A stretch of DNA of 64,000 nucleotides from Carposina sasakii (taxonomy: Eukaryota; Arthropoda; Insecta; Lepidoptera; Carposinidae). Of this stretch, positions 1 through 11,557 are shown one piece after another. How positions within the stretch are numbered: position 1 is the stretch's first letter; each line of letters begins with the position of its first letter. Location of the stretch: positions 9,052,001-9,116,000 of the forward strand of contig CP053160.1 of NCBI GenBank assembly GCA_014607495.2, read 5' to 3'. The notes beneath the pieces were generated by a model. The model searched no databases. It was not told the DNA's origin and saw only the letters and a program-made list of their open reading frames with translations. A program made the position numbers and the translations under genes.

Positions 1-974
1 GACTAAATATTACCATAATGGAGATAAACAACCTCATCCCGAGCTTTTCTTGTCCATAACGATAACGCTCATGACGTCTTGTAACGACGCGCCCAGATTG
101 GATGATGTCATTCCGACTCGTCCTTGATTGGTCGATAAAATTTTAATCTGCAACCTAATTGGTCGTTGTTTGCTGTGCGTCATATGTTTTCCGTTATAAA
201 TGTAGGTACGATTGGAATATCAGATGAGGTTTTTTATTTGTTTTTATTTATTTTTTTGGTGCCAGATTTTTTGTGCGATATGAGATTGGTCCTATATGTT
301 ATTGATTTATTTCAGATATATGTAAAAACCTAACAGTAGTAAATAATTTACTTATGGTAAAGGATTCAAACCCAAGGGCCACTAGTGGTATATCCAATAG
401 GTGGATATTATAGTAAAACAGAAAAATTGAGGTAAATAAAACTTCACCGTCGCATGGCTATAAAATTTAAGTTTTCCATTAAAAACTATTATTCTTCAAG
501 ATAACTGCTATTAAAACATTGTCCGGGGATTTTCATCTTCGATAGTTATAAAACGTTTACGTCTTTTAACGTTTCTGGAATGTACCTAATATTGCTTTAT
601 TGGCATTTAAACTTAGTACATTCCTATGCGTATATGTAACGTCAGTATCAGCATTTATATTTTTTATACTTCCACTTGTAGTAAATTCATAAATATGATT
701 ATATAGGTAAGATTTAGGTAAATTGAGACAAAAACTCATGGCAGCTCTTTCTGTTTTGTGTGAAAAAGATGAAAACGATATAATGTACTCTTTAGTAGAT
801 TAAGCACTTAGTTTAGTAGGGTTAAGAAGCCAGCTATTTTTCTGTGTAGGTATGTCAAAAAAAGCAAGACAGCAAACATAATGTGCTAACTCTCAATTTA
901 ACTTCAATCTAGATCATTTGCTGCAAGCGGACTTAAACATTTAGCTTAATTTAAAGCTGCAACAACTAGAAATA
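1..974. other. AT-rich stretch, no gene seen
   Basis: No frame of useful length and no repeat I can place. Two TTGATTGGTCG / CTAATTGGTCG motifs lie about 30 bases apart at 126-166, which are inverted-CCAAT-like, and a TATAAAT follows near 195. This could be a chance arrangement or a fragment of a promoter-bearing transposon. I see no exon linked to it. Confidence 0.4.
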
Positions 975-976
975 TA

Positions 977-1349
977 CAGAATGATTCTTGGTCGTCATCT
1001 TTCCCGAAAACTACAAAATGTCCTCATCATCACGATATTTTTTCTTCATGGAAGCATACCTGGGAAGTGTCTAGTTCCCAAGATATTAGGGTCCAAAGTT
1101 GAATAAATAGACTGCGTTTTTCTGCATAAATGCACAAAGACGCATGTAACAAGATTTTTTTTACGATAAATAATTAATATCTGTCTATGAAAAAACTAGC
1201 ATAAACACTAGACACTTTAAATTTCGCCCGATCAAGTAATAAAAAAAAAAATTTACATCGTTTCCCAGCATTTTTTTGGCATAAACTTACTTTATTTGAT
1301 GTTTAGAGTATGTACCCTTCGTTAAGGGTGGCAACAAAAAAACACCCTG
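977..1349 (+). mobile_element. MITE family B, copy 1
   Basis: A 373-bp non-autonomous element flanked by TA on both sides. One end reads CAGAATGATTCTTGG and the other ends AAAAACACCCTG, so the termini are imperfect inverted repeats of the form CAGGRTGWTTTTT. The interior shares long blocks with copies at 5121, 5950, 26594, 51157, 55183 and 60665, including TCCATGGAAGCATACCTGGG and GCATAAACTTACTTTATTTG. The TA duplication fits the Tc1/mariner superfamily, but no transposase is present, so the superfamily is inferred. Confidence 0.85.
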
Positions 1350-1351
1350 TA

Positions 1352-2160
1352 TATATTTATAATTATTGGATGCTACAAATTTCCAGTTACCACCACTATC
1401 TTCTTAACTAAATGTGTCATTAAAATCTTCCATGCTAACAATAACTTACCATATAATACTAATACCTCCGTGGAGCTGATTGACTCACTTAACCAACGAT
1501 AAATCGATGTCAACAGATAAATTTTGTCCTTACATAGTTATCGAGCAATGCAGGTAGGTATATAGCAATAGCTTTACACAGTATGAAATAGCTGTACCTA
1601 CTTTTGACCGTATCGCATAAAGTTTGTCCCATATTCAGTCATACGGGCAGACAATCGCCATTTTATTCAGAAGAGGAACTTTACCCACCAAATATTGGTA
1701 TAGTTACCAAAAATGCAGCCAAATTCTGAAGTCTAGTGACTAAAATTACAGTTTTCGTTAATTCGCTCAAGTAAAGTCGCATCTCAAGAACATATGACAT
1801 AAAATTCTTATGCCGCGAATCGTCGCGCGTTGTCAATCTGATTCGAACACGAATTCCACGCACGACTCTACCTAATTGGACACAGTAATGAAATTTTGCC
1901 AATTAATTACAAGAGACGTTTTTGCGACGCAATAAAATGTTCGATACCTCTCGAGCCTAGGTTTTGGCCGGGGTAGGATTGTAGCCTTCGTTTTCAGCTC
2001 AAATGCCGGGCCAAGGTCTTATTCGCATTGATTTTACTGGCCCGGGAATTCTGATGTGCGTATGTACGAACTGTGGTAGCCCAGATGCAGTACAGTTGTA
2101 TGTAGTGTGGATGCAATGAGTCAACTTCGATTAGGCTCATCAGGAAATAAAATTACAATG
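1352..2160. other. no feature seen
   Basis: AT-rich sequence with a 73-codon open frame on the minus strand at 1681-1902 that has no recognisable motif. A short GC-richer patch lies near 1950-2060. I see no repeat shared with the rest of the window. Confidence 0.35.
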
Positions 2161-2177
2161 TAATAGATTTTTTTTAT

Positions 2178-2345
2178 GTAGATTGATGTCCCACTGCTAG
2201 GCAAAAGCCTCCACCTTTTTGGGTCCACACCTCTCGATTCTTTACCAACTCCGGGCAATCAGGCACAAATTCGTACTTGAAATGGTTTCTAACTCAGCGG
2301 GATAGGTAGACCAGGTACGACAGTCACCATGGGTCTTAGCCCAGA
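2178..2345 (-). mobile_element. LINE 3'-end fragment, decayed
   Basis: Read on the minus strand, the segment contains GAGGCTTTTGCCTAGCAGTGGGA, the counterpart of the codons for EAFAQQW that close several lepidopteran non-LTR retrotransposons, here with a stop in place of one Q. The rest is diverged. It is related to, but not the same subfamily as, the QQWTAIG tails elsewhere in the window. Confidence 0.5.
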
Positions 2346-3203
2346 TGGTAATCCATAAAAACAATTAGTTTAAATATGCTCGTTGTAAGCGATTATGGAA
2401 GTCATATTCACGATAAAATACCATTGTTCTAACACAAAACTAGGATCTTATCCTAGGACCAAATGTAATGCCTCAATGTTTATAGGGGTACGTAAAACAA
2501 CCGATATGCATAATTAACGTAGAAAAATATTGGAATACTTTTAAGAATCTGCTTCAACCAGGAGGCGGGATTTCCCGGTATTAACAAGGACAGCTCTCAT
2601 AAGTCCTTGGCCCCACAACGGCCTCAACCGAGGTCTTCGCCCGGATATTCGTCAGTTGGACAGCTGTGTGTTTACTCTGTGCGAATTACTGCAAATAGGT
2701 AAACCTTGACACGATTCCCGGATTCAAGGTATTGATTCTGGATGCTGCTGATGTATAACAGCTAATTTGTTTTAAAATTATGTAACAATGCTGTTATTGT
2801 GTGTAATTTATATACTTATTGACGTCCGACTACATACTCGTACTTCAATTGATTAACCTTTCTCAGTACCACAGACAACATATGAGCTCGCTCAGTGCTT
2901 ATTACTTTGGTAAATTGGTAGCTAACTAGAGACCTGTCGGTACTAGGTGCTCGGTAGCTTTGGTACGAGGGACTAGCTAGGGATAGTCAATAATTCTACA
3001 TGATGTTCATTCACACACCACTGGGCCCTTCATCCTGATACCTTTCATCAAATAATGAGGTCCAGCGGAAGGTAATGGGACCGACGGTAAGCATACAGAA
3101 CTTTCCGAATAGTCTGTTAATTGGAGTAATTATACCTGGGTCTAATTAATTTATCCCATTCATCCTATTTATTTTTCTACCAAAGGTATAATTATTAAGG
3201 TAT

Positions 3204-3337
3204 AATAATTAATTGTAGAGCCTTCGGAATTCTAAAAACATTTTTATTTAATTTACTTAATTTGTATACATTTACAAATTAAGTAAATGAAATAAAAAAG
3301 TTTTTAGAATTCCGAAGGCTCTATCTACAATTAATTA
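3204..3337. repeat. foldback element
   Basis: Long inverted repeat. The left arm runs from about 3208 with GTAGAGCCTTCGGAATTC and the right arm ends near 3330 with GAATTCCGAAGGCTC and CTAC, separated by a 4-bp indel. The centre also pairs (ACTTAATTTGTA against TACAAATTAAGT), so nearly the whole 130 bp can fold into one hairpin. A foldback MITE is the likely origin. Confidence 0.8.
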
Positions 3338-3415
3338 TCCCTAGTTAAATATCTGTTATAACTTAACCAAAACCGATGAACTTAATTTAATATAATGGTA
3401 GTTAGGGATAATTAA
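3331..3415. repeat. second inverted repeat beside the foldback element
   Basis: TTAATTATCCCTAGTTA at 3331-3347 and TAGTTAGGGATAATTAA at 3399-3415 are inverted copies with two mismatches, 51 bases apart. It overlaps the outer edge of the preceding foldback, so the two may be parts of one larger, rearranged element. Confidence 0.6.
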
Positions 3416-3895
3416 CCACTAACATTGCAAAACGCCAAGCGCAACTCGCAATTAATTTATTTTTTTATTACCACGATCAATACTGTACCTACGTATAACA
3501 ATTTGTTTAAGAAATTAGTATTAAACAAAAAATCAATTATCTGCATAGGTATACTTTAAATTAAAAATGGTATCCTTGGTAAAAATATACGCACATCAAT
3601 CTAATCTTACATCAGAAATAAACCATTCGGTTTATGTCCGCTTCGTAAATTCGGAACTTTAACGGTCTTTTTTATGTGCTTCGTTTTATTTTCCGACGTT
3701 TTTTTTCTTAATTGCCAATCAATATGGCGCTTTTCCTTGAAATTTATCTCTTTCTGTTTGCGACAGAAGTCGCTAGAGTAAAATTAATGTTAGCATTAAG
3801 CATTTATGCTGAAATCTGGAAAGTGCCCATAACAAACCCGAAATCAAAATTCGCTAATTGGACTTTCAATTATTTTCAAACAGGATTTCTAGGGT

Positions 3896-4133
3896 TCTTC
3901 TATGCTGCCCTGGGGTGCAAAAAAAACGTATAATACTACAGCTGCTTCTCTTCCCGGGCATATAGGTACTGTACAAGTCAGTAAGAGTGACCACCTGTCA
4001 CTACTAACCGAACTTTTACATCTCAACTATACCCTCAAAATTTGGTCAGAAGTAACACCATGTGGTTCTATCGGCCCTTGGTGCTCTGCCTACCCCGTAA
4101 GGGATACAGGCGTGATTGTATGTATGTATGTAT
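3896..4133 (+). mobile_element. RTE-type LINE 3' tail, copy 1
   Basis: A 238-bp 5'-truncated 3' end that finishes with TCTGCCTACCCC, CAGGCGTGATTG and a TATG repeat. Same family as the minus-strand copies at 10284, 16466 and 36038. ATTTCTAGGG just before it and ATTTCTGGG just after it look like a target-site duplication with one base lost. Tails ending in a short tandem repeat instead of poly(A) are typical of RTE-type LINEs. Confidence 0.75.
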
Positions 4134-4654
4134 TTCTGGGATTAAATAACGTGCGAATTTGATTGGGCAAAAGTATTCGCTAGGCGATAACAGTGAGCGA
4201 AATTACCTTCCAGGCGAATTGAAAGGACTACTGGTTTACATAGTTTCTCGCACGAAGTCCTGGTCCCTCATTACTAAGAGATATCTATATCAAATGTATA
4301 ACCATTAACAGTCTGTCAAAGATAGCGAAGTCTATATTTGGGCAGGGTATTGAAAAAGATACTAAGCAAGTCGTATATAGAAGTCATTCCTTCTATACGC
4401 AAAAAGAGGTTGTTCTTTAAGAAGGATTGAAAATTATTGTCCTGCCTAAGTTATAAAAATAAGAGGAAGACAAGCCCACTTGTCGTAGGTAAGGGAGGAA
4501 GAGAACTTTTAGTTAGGGCTTATTTTATATACTTTTTATACTTAACTCCTTAAATATATGTACTACGTTACTCTATAAAGGATTATTTCTACTGATCTTC
4601 AGAGGAAATTTTAGAACAAAAGTAGGAGAGAAGACTATTAAGATTCTTCGTATA

Positions 4655-4920
4655 CAGGGTGTAACAGAAAGGGTTAAGCGAAAAGCTATGTAAATAGCCC
4701 AATATAGAGATCCTATTTCCAAAATTTGAGACTCGAAATCACATTTTTATTTTTCAAGATTGTATGGACATTCCTGAGTTATTTCGGAATTCTTCAAACT
4801 ATCTGGAAAAATAAAAATGTGAAATTGAGTCTAAAATTTTGGAAATATGTTCTCTATATTGGGCTATTTACATAGCTTTTCGCTTAATATACCCCTTTTG
4901 TTACACCCTGTATGTATCTA
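4655..4920. mobile_element. palindromic MITE family A, copy 1
   Basis: A 266-bp element that is almost wholly an inverted repeat. It starts CAGGGTGTAAC and ends GTTACACCCTG, with TA on both sides. The arms meet around CATTCCTGAGTTATTTCGG. Other copies are at 34781-35039 and 59252-59511. No coding capacity. Terminal CAGGG with TA duplication points to a Tc1/mariner-like parent, which is inference. Confidence 0.9.
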
Positions 4921-5120
4921 TAAAATAATTTCATTTAAAAAAAAACTAAAAAAATATTTGTTTAATTAAAATAAATATTATGTAAGTATTCTGTCTTTAT
5001 TAAACAACTTAAAGCTAACTAGCTAAAAAGTAAGGTAAGCTGCATTGGAACCACGACTATATTCCCGAAATGGTGTAACCATAACTGCAAGAACTACATT
5101 ACTTTAATGTCAGACATATA

Positions 5121-5594
5121 CAGGATGATTTTAGGTCATCAACGTTTCCGAAAACTACAGAATCTCCTCATTATCACGATCATTTTTCTCCATGGAAGCA
5201 TACCTGGGTCCAAAGTGTAAACTGGACTTTTCCAATTCGACCCGTATGTTTTTCTATGTTTGTTAGGATAACTCCGCCAATTATGAACCGATTTGAACAA
5301 ATCTTTTTTCGGCGTTGAGGGTGGTATTTTTAACATTTGAAGCGGTTTTATTTTTAAAAAAATTTTTCTGCATAAATGCACATAGACGCGCATGGCAAGA
5401 TTTTTTCACGAGAAATAATTAATATCTGTCTATGAAAAAACTAGCATAAACACTGGACACTACAAATTAATTGATCAAGTAATTAATTTTTTTTTAATTA
5501 TATCGTTTCCTAGCATCTTTTAGGCATAAATTTACTTTATTTAATGTATAGAGTATATACCCTTCGTTAAGGGTGCCCACGAAAAAACACCCTA
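5121..5594 (+). mobile_element. MITE family B, copy 2 (long variant)
   Basis: At 474 bp this is the longest copy. It starts CAGGATGATTTTAGG after TA and ends before ATA. Between about 5222 and 5350 it carries roughly 130 bp that the other copies lack, with AACTCCGCCAATTATGAACC. It may be closer to the parent element, or it may have taken in foreign sequence. The 5139-5393 and 5494-5751 open frames run through it and carry no known motif. Confidence 0.85.
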
Positions 5595-5949
5595 TATAAT
5601 ACAACAAATCTTCTATATCGAGAGTTAAAATGTAACAATCTAGCAACAAAACAACACAATGTATTATGCAAACTAAGTTGTTACGTGTTAGATGACCAAA
5701 CAAATCCGTATTGTAAGTGGAGTGACTATCGACCCGTGGATTAGGGGTCACAGGTTCAGTCTTGGAAGCGTCGTGGTTCGTTCACCTCGTGCTACCTACA
5801 AGTTACAACTCATTTAGGAGTTGAATGTCTTTTGTAAGGGATTTTGCTCGGTTATAGTCAATGAAATGTTTGTAAATAGGCATTTATAGCCGAATATTGT
5901 ATTGTAGGTTAAAGTTTATTTCAGCGGTCGCATTAAACTTATAATAATA

Positions 5950-6307
5950 CAGGATGTTTTTTTCGTTGCCACCCTTACGTACTCTATACATCAAATAAAG
6001 TTCATGCCAAAAAAAATGCTGGGAAACTATTTTTTTTTATTTTTTTTATTACTTGATCGTGTGAAATTTATACTGTCCAGTGTTTATGGTAGTTTTTTCA
6101 TGGACAGATATTAATTACTTCTCGTGAAAAAATCTTGCTACGCGCGTCAATGCGCATTTAAGCAGAAAAACGCAGTCTATTTACTCAACTTTTGACCCTA
6201 ATATCTTGGGAACCAGATACTTCCCAGGTATGTTTCCTTGGAGAAAAATGATCGTGATGATGAGGAAATTCCGTAGTTTTCGGAAACGTTGACCAAAAAT
6301 CATCCTG
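5950..6307 (-). mobile_element. MITE family B, copy 3
   Basis: A 358-bp copy with TA on both sides, inverted relative to the copy that ends 355 bases upstream. It starts CAGGATGTTTTTTTCGTTGCC and ends CATCCTG. The inverted pair could form a large hairpin if transcribed together. Confidence 0.85.
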
Positions 6308-6311
6308 TATA

Positions 6312-6408
6312 GGCAACTTTTTATCCCGGGAAAATGTTTTTATCCCGGATAATTTTGACATTTTGTTTTTCTGCAGTCCACGCGGACGGAGTCGTGGCGG
6401 CCGCTAGT
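6312..6408 (-). mobile_element. LINE/SINE tail with CCGCGACTCCGTCCGCG-type core, fragment
   Basis: Minus-strand fragment: on the plus strand it reads TTATCCCGGATAATTTTG, a stretch of Ts, CTGCAGTCCACGCGGACGG and ends CGCTAGTA. It matches the longer copies at 54692-54901 and 63621-63797. It directly abuts the family-B MITE, so one inserted next to or into the other. Confidence 0.7.
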
Positions 6409-6556
6409 ACCTAATAAGATAAGGTCAGGCAGATACGAAAATGATGATCATTATGATAATATGTACTAAACTTTTCATTCAAAACCACTTTTGGTTACAG
6501 TAGTGGAGTATGACTCCACTCTCCTGAGACTTCACGGATAAACATCTCACATACAT

Positions 6557-6668
6557 ACACAAGGCTATGTCCCAAAATGGGATAACCAGCACTGCAGCTT
6601 CACGAAAGAGTCTGTCACATTCGCATAGCGTGCTCTTTCCTTAGTCGACTCTTACGTACGACATGCCC
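6557..6668 (+). repeat. dispersed repeat family D, copy 1
   Basis: Carries the family landmarks GGCTATGTCCCAAAATGG, GGATAACCAGCACTGCAGC and TTAGTCGACTCTTACG. At least nine more copies or fragments lie in the window (near 10885, 25464, 29098, 39598, 40962, 42652, 55012, 60299 and 61918). No coding capacity and no clear termini. I do not recognise the family by name. Confidence 0.6.
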
Positions 6669-7650
6669 GCAAGAAGAACACGAAAAAACTTTAAAAATAG
6701 AATGCCTCATTTATTCTAGAAATCGAGTTACAGCACAACTCTTAACTGAATTATTGATTTCCTTTGAACAAAAAGCGAAAATACTCCCAACATTTCTGAC
6801 ATTCGCACTAAATAACATAATATAGCACCGGACTTACCAATATCCTTTTCACCTTTTAAGAACAAAAGTAAAAACTCAGAGATATGTAACTGCTGCATGT
6901 ACATCCTACCATATCTTCAACTCATCGCAACCATAACAAGACAGCCTAAACTGAACCTTAAACTCTCAAATACAAGAGCCAAATACAAACCGTGAAAGCT
7001 GAATGTACAACCTATCCAATTTCTGTAAGCCGCAATGAAAATTCATTTTAATGCAGCTGGTACAACGTCGATATTCTCATAAAGTAAGGTGTAGCAGGTG
7101 TAAGGACTTACGCAGACGGAAGCGGCGCAGGATACGGGATAACAAGTTTAAACGCCCGTGGGAATGGGACCGTAGGTTTTGCTCGCTTAATCATGAAATA
7201 TTTATAATGTGAACGTTACTGCATGCTTTGTGTTGCAATTTTAAATTACCCGATTTATTGCAGGTCCAATAGTTGGTACGATGTTATGAAATATCTAAAA
7301 TATTTATCATGTTATAAAGTAAACTTCTCAAATATATGTATCGCCAGAATTTAATTTTCCAAACCCTATTTTGGAGGGATGTTAAAGCCATAAGGCGCGG
7401 TAATAGGTAGCGTATTGTGTAACTATATCTATAGGTATATAAATTACATTATAATATATCCCTACTACCCACCTTATTTCAATTAACAGCCGCCAGCGGA
7501 CATTCCGTTTTTTGGGTTCCTGTGAAAATTACATAAAATCCTTTCTTAGTGCTTACCTATACTTTCAATCGCTCAGTAACGGTAGAGTTTTACTTATTAG
7601 TCATTATCATTGGACCAATGCCTTCCCCAGCGCAAATCACTAGGCTACTG
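6669..7650. other. no feature seen
   Basis: AT-rich, no shared repeat and no frame with a motif. A short GC-richer patch with scattered CpG lies near 7100-7190. Confidence 0.3.
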
Positions 7651-7654
7651 CCTA

Positions 7655-7885
7655 GGAGGATTTTGCCCCATATTTATTACTATATGGATTCTATTCTCGA
7701 ATGGAGACCGCATCGGCAAGCGTAGCGATGGACGCCCTCCGGCCAGATGAACCGATGACTTAAAGAGGACAGCTGGTAGTGACTGGATGGCAAAAACGGG
7801 AGATCGAGCCATGTGGCGTACACTGGGGAGGCCTACGTCCAGCAGTGGACTGCAATAGGCTGACGACGACGGACGACGATTGTAT
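7655..7885 (+). pseudogene. non-LTR retrotransposon C-terminus and tail, frameshifted
   Basis: Read on the plus strand in shifting frames, the segment shows peptide pieces typical of the end of a lepidopteran LINE ORF2: ILEWRPHRQA, then SDWMAKTGD, and finally GEAYVQQWTAIG with a stop. It then runs into a decayed ATG-type tail (GACGACGACGG). At least two frame changes and an internal stop show it is dead. In intact relatives this region follows the reverse transcriptase domain. The opposite-strand open frame over the same bases is a shadow. Confidence 0.75.
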
Positions 7886-8221
7886 AACTTAATAAAATAC
7901 ATTTATAAATGCAAATCTCTACCCTGTCCTTGAACGCAAATGAAACCGAACAACAACTCTTTCAATAATTATGAAATGCCTCGCATTACTTCAGGCAAAA
8001 AATCCGTCATCGGTAAACAATGTTCATAATCTTTACGAGTATTACACGCGTTACATGCTTTACCATTTTTATTATTTCACGCACAAGTAATATAGGCAAT
8101 GCAATGCAACGTGCTAGTGGTCAGTTTGTGGTACCAGATGCCATTTCTGATTGAATCATTAATTCATTACACTTCCTTTTTGTCTTTGCTGCAGTCGAGT
8201 AAAATATGGTCTGATGCGGAC

Positions 8222-8262
8222 TGGGCTCAGCCCTAGTGGTGACTAATCCCTTGGGAGTGATT
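8222..8262. other. short palindromic patch
   Basis: TGGGCTCAGCCCTAGTGGTG contains a TGGGCTCAGCCCT-type mirror. Its reverse complement, CACCACTAGGGC, resembles a CTCF core but lacks the full GGGGGC run, so I do not call a site. Confidence 0.15.
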
Positions 8263-8497
8263 GTGTAATACATGGTTGTACTTTGTTTTCTCAAAGAGTT
8301 ATTTTACAACGGTTGAGTATAACCTGTGTGACTGAAGTTTCAATAATTTGAATAACGACAATAATGAAAACTAGAGTTTTGAAGCATAAAAATGTTGTCT
8401 ACAATTTTACAATAGGTTTTTTAGGAGTCGAGAAAGAGGCCTTATGCATTGATTGTTTCAAAGCACTACTACTAAAAAACAGACCGCTCCGGTATGC

Positions 8498-8618
8498 TGA
8501 TTGATTATGTAACTTTGAATAGTAAAGCCAAAGCGATGGGATCGCGAAAACACATACGTCACACACAATTTTCGCGATCGCATTGCTATGGCTTTTCTTT
8601 TGCAAGTTAATAAATTCC
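8498..8618. mobile_element. hairpin MITE family C, copy 1
   Basis: Inverted repeat with arms at 8524-8550 and 8569-8595 matching at 24 of 27 positions, built on the AAAGCCAAAGCGATGGG and GATCGCGAAAA blocks. The outer parts GATTATGTAACTTTG and CAAGTTAATAAATTC also roughly pair. The same blocks (TGATTATGTAACTTG, AGCAATGCGAT) recur at 33966-34080, so this is a family. The minus-strand open frames here read through the hairpin and are not genes. Confidence 0.7.
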
Positions 8619-8659
8619 CCTGCGGGAGCTTTCGCTCAAAATCCAATCACCAGAGTAAA

Positions 8660-9440
8660 ACGATAACTGCAGCAGCGGCTTCCTATATGATTAATGATTC
8701 TATTTTCACGGCCTTCATCTATTATAATCTTTAACAGCCATGTTAACTCGGCACGTTAATATTAGTGACAGCTCCTACACATGACATGCTATACACATCT
8801 ATTTGCAGCCACTTCACACTTCCCTGCCGCGACTGGCGGCGACGCGTGGTAACGTCATTAAAACTTAACGTATAATCTGGCTGGATCGCCCTATATCATA
8901 TTAGTGACAGTTTCCAGATTTATAGGGTTATTTGGTAAAATAATTTGCAGCTGGCGAAAATTGCTTGCGTTTTTAGCTGATATATCTACCTAGATACAAA
9001 CCTATTGGTTGATTTGTTCAACTAAACACAAAAAAGCATACCATAGTGTTATGTATGACTAAAGCTCATGACTACAAGTATTTGATAATGATTAAATAAA
9101 CTACAATTTTTATATTGAATGATGATTGCAGATGAAATTCTTTCCAAAGCTCGGTGATATACAGAAAATACCAACTATATATTACTATAGTATTTTAAAA
9201 GGAAAACATTTGCAATTTCCCCATCCCAGATGATTGGCCAGGCGTTGTCGTCCATCACGTCTGGTGTGTAATACCATTAGTACTAACTACGTAACGGATC
9301 GTGTGCATGCGACTTTATCGCATCAGTACTGGTGCACCGAGCAATGTAGGGGAGTGTACGTGCGCCTTAATAAAAAAACACTTGTGAAGTTTTTAAGTGT
9401 AATTAGTTTTAAGAGTATTTCACTGTTTTAATTTAAGAAT
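8660..9440. other. no feature seen
   Basis: Mostly AT-rich. The 65-codon frame at 9234-9431 has no motif. Nothing here is repeated elsewhere in the window that I can see. Confidence 0.3.
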
Positions 9441-9446
9441 ATTAAC

Positions 9447-9490
9447 GGAGGCCCGCGGGTCTGTCCACATGGACTGCAGAAACAATGAAA
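9447..9490 (+). mobile_element. fragment of CCGCG-core LINE/SINE tail
   Basis: GGCCCGCGGGTCTGTCCACA followed by TGGACTGCAGAAAC matches the head of the copies at 54692 and 63621. Only about 45 bp remains. Confidence 0.5.
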
Positions 9491-9909
9491 ATGTTTGTTT
9501 GAATTCTTTGGTATTTATTTACCAAAGACACATAAATAATACTATGTAGTTGGTATTATATTCTAGAATGTCAAATAATTTTAATTGAGTCTCTTTGATA
9601 TGTAAAAATATAAAATTTACTTCCCACTTATCTTTTTTTATTAAGCTTTAAAATTTAAATTACATCCAACAAGATCAAAGACATGTGACGTTCTAACTCG
9701 GGCCTGAAACGAACTAGGGCTGCCACAAAATAAAACAAAATTTTTCAAGTTATTAAATAATTAATAGAGAATAAAAAAAAAATTGCTACGATGGCTGAAT
9801 TATTGAATATATTTTGCAAAGCCACACCATAGCTGCTAAACTATCTAAAAATAACACAGTAATGCATATGTTATTCGTCTGACATTTTACTTACCTACTT
9901 TATATCTCA

Positions 9910-10007
9910 TAAAAATATAATCTCATGTATTAGTTATTTCTATAGTAAACGCAGACAAAAAATATAATCTCATGTATTAGTAAAAAAGGTATTTCTATAG
10001 TAAACGA
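9910..10007 (+). repeat. 46-bp tandem duplication
   Basis: AAATATAATCTCATGTATTAG followed by ATTTCTATAGTAAACG occurs twice, at about 9914 and 9960, the second copy with an extra TAAAAAAGG inside. A simple local duplication. The same AAAAAAGG stretch appears again near 10135. Confidence 0.8.
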
Positions 10008-10283
10008 ATCACAGAACTACTACGGTAGAAAGTACGCAACACGCGTCAGTACATATATCATAGAAAACAAATATTTTGATTTGGAATTCCGTGGGATTCG
10101 GGAAACCGCAATGTACATCGAACATTCGATAAGTAAAAAAGGTACAGTCAGTTACCATACGTAGCACATGCTACGAATTACTACGAACTACTACGGTAGA
10201 CTTAGTATCTGCTCTTTACTACGCAACACATTGCTGTGTCTTTTAAATCCTTTATTTTTATTATTTATTTGCAAATCATGGAT

Positions 10284-10402
10284 TACATACATACATATAA
10301 TCACACTTTTATCCCTTAAGGGGTGGGCAGAGCACCAAGGGCCGATAGAATCACATGGTGCCACTTCTGACCAATTTTGAGGGTATAGTTGAGATGTACA
10401 AG
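10284..10402 (-). mobile_element. RTE-type LINE 3' tail, copy 2
   Basis: Minus-strand copy truncated to about 120 bp. On the plus strand it begins with ACATACATACATATAATCAC and contains GGGCCGATAGAATCACATGG and TTTTGAGGGTATAGTTGAG, all shared with the copies at 16466 and 36038. No clean target-site duplication. Confidence 0.7.
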
Positions 10403-10884
10403 ATCATTGATCAATTTACATAAAAAAAAAGCTTTTAGAATCCTAAAACTCAAACCGACGCGACCTATCCTTACTAGTCATAACTTCCTTACTGTCTGTC
10501 TTTCACGCCCAAACAACTAAACTTTAATTTACTGAGAACGGACATAGGCTACTTTTTATGTTTTTTTAGCAGTCCACGCGGATTGGAGCAATGCTGGAAG
10601 AAATCTCTTACAAGGAGAGAACTCATTGTAAGATAGGATCGTTTACCTTTACCCTTAACGCATGACGAGTATTCTCGTGAGTGGAATCGCTTGTCAACTC
10701 AACATAGGCAGGCATCAAGGTTGAAAGCTTTTGTATGTATCCTTGAGCTATTGTCTTGAATTAACAGCGTGACACGTTATTATAATATGATGAAAACAAG
10801 GGCAAAACATACATTTACAACAGTTGGTTGAATAAAGTAGACCTTTCTGTGTTTAAAATCGAAAGTTTTCACCGAGAGTTTTCA

Positions 10885-11000
10885 CGGCTGTGTACTTGAA
10901 ATGGCGTAACCAAAACCCCATCTCATAGAAAAAATCCCATAGCCACGTTTAGCATGGCGGGGGATAGATGGCGGATATGGGATGGTGCTATTCTACTCTG
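10885..11000 (+). repeat. dispersed repeat family D, copy 2
   Basis: GGCTGTGTACTTGAAATGG, GCGTAACCAAAACC and CCCATAGCCACGTTTAGCAT are the shared blocks. It directly precedes a 379-bp TIR element. Confidence 0.6.
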
Positions 11001-11178
11001 CGAACACCACAACGGCCAATTTCTATACGAGAGATCAAAAAGAATCTCGTATTCTTTTATTCCTAATTTGAAATTTTGTATGAAAACAATTGAAGATTAA
11101 ATCTGAGATATACAAAAAATCTCTCAAGATCAGTTATAGAAATTGGCGGTTATACATACATAGGTACATACATACATA

Positions 11179-11557
11179 CAGGGTGTGGGTGCCAGCCAGG
11201 CAAATACTGAAATGCTGAACATGTACCACTGTGTTGAATTGTACGACAGTGTTATTACTCACAGGAAATGTATTTTTTTATTGATTATCAGTAATCTTTG
11301 CTCTCCGCGCCAATTGTATCGGGCGATCATGTGACTAATTAAATGGCCTTATTGGTTATTGTGTTACACATTGCTGTTTTTTAGATTACTTGTGACTGTC
11401 CATTAGGATTTATCAGTTATTTAAACTTTTTATCTTTTGGTTATAATTTTATTTACTTTTATTCCTGAAAATGTGAAAAAAAATCTGTATTTTCCACCTC
11501 AGAATCATGATCTGACGTCATGGTATCAATATTTGCCTGGCTGTCACAAACACCCTG
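11179..11557 (+). mobile_element. 379-bp TIR element, family E, copy 1
   Basis: Non-autonomous DNA element with TA on both sides. It starts CAGGGTGTGGGTGCCAGCC and ends GGCTGTCACAAACACCCTG, giving terminal inverted repeats of about 30 bp that include GCCAGGCAAATA. It sits at the edge of a CATA microsatellite. A reverse-oriented partial copy lies at about 36640-36983. No transposase. The CAGGGTG terminus resembles family A, but the interior is unrelated. Confidence 0.85.

Noticed and set aside
9910..10007. CRISPR-like direct repeats
   Set aside because: Only two copies with no consistent spacer, in eukaryotic-looking DNA; a simple tandem duplication.
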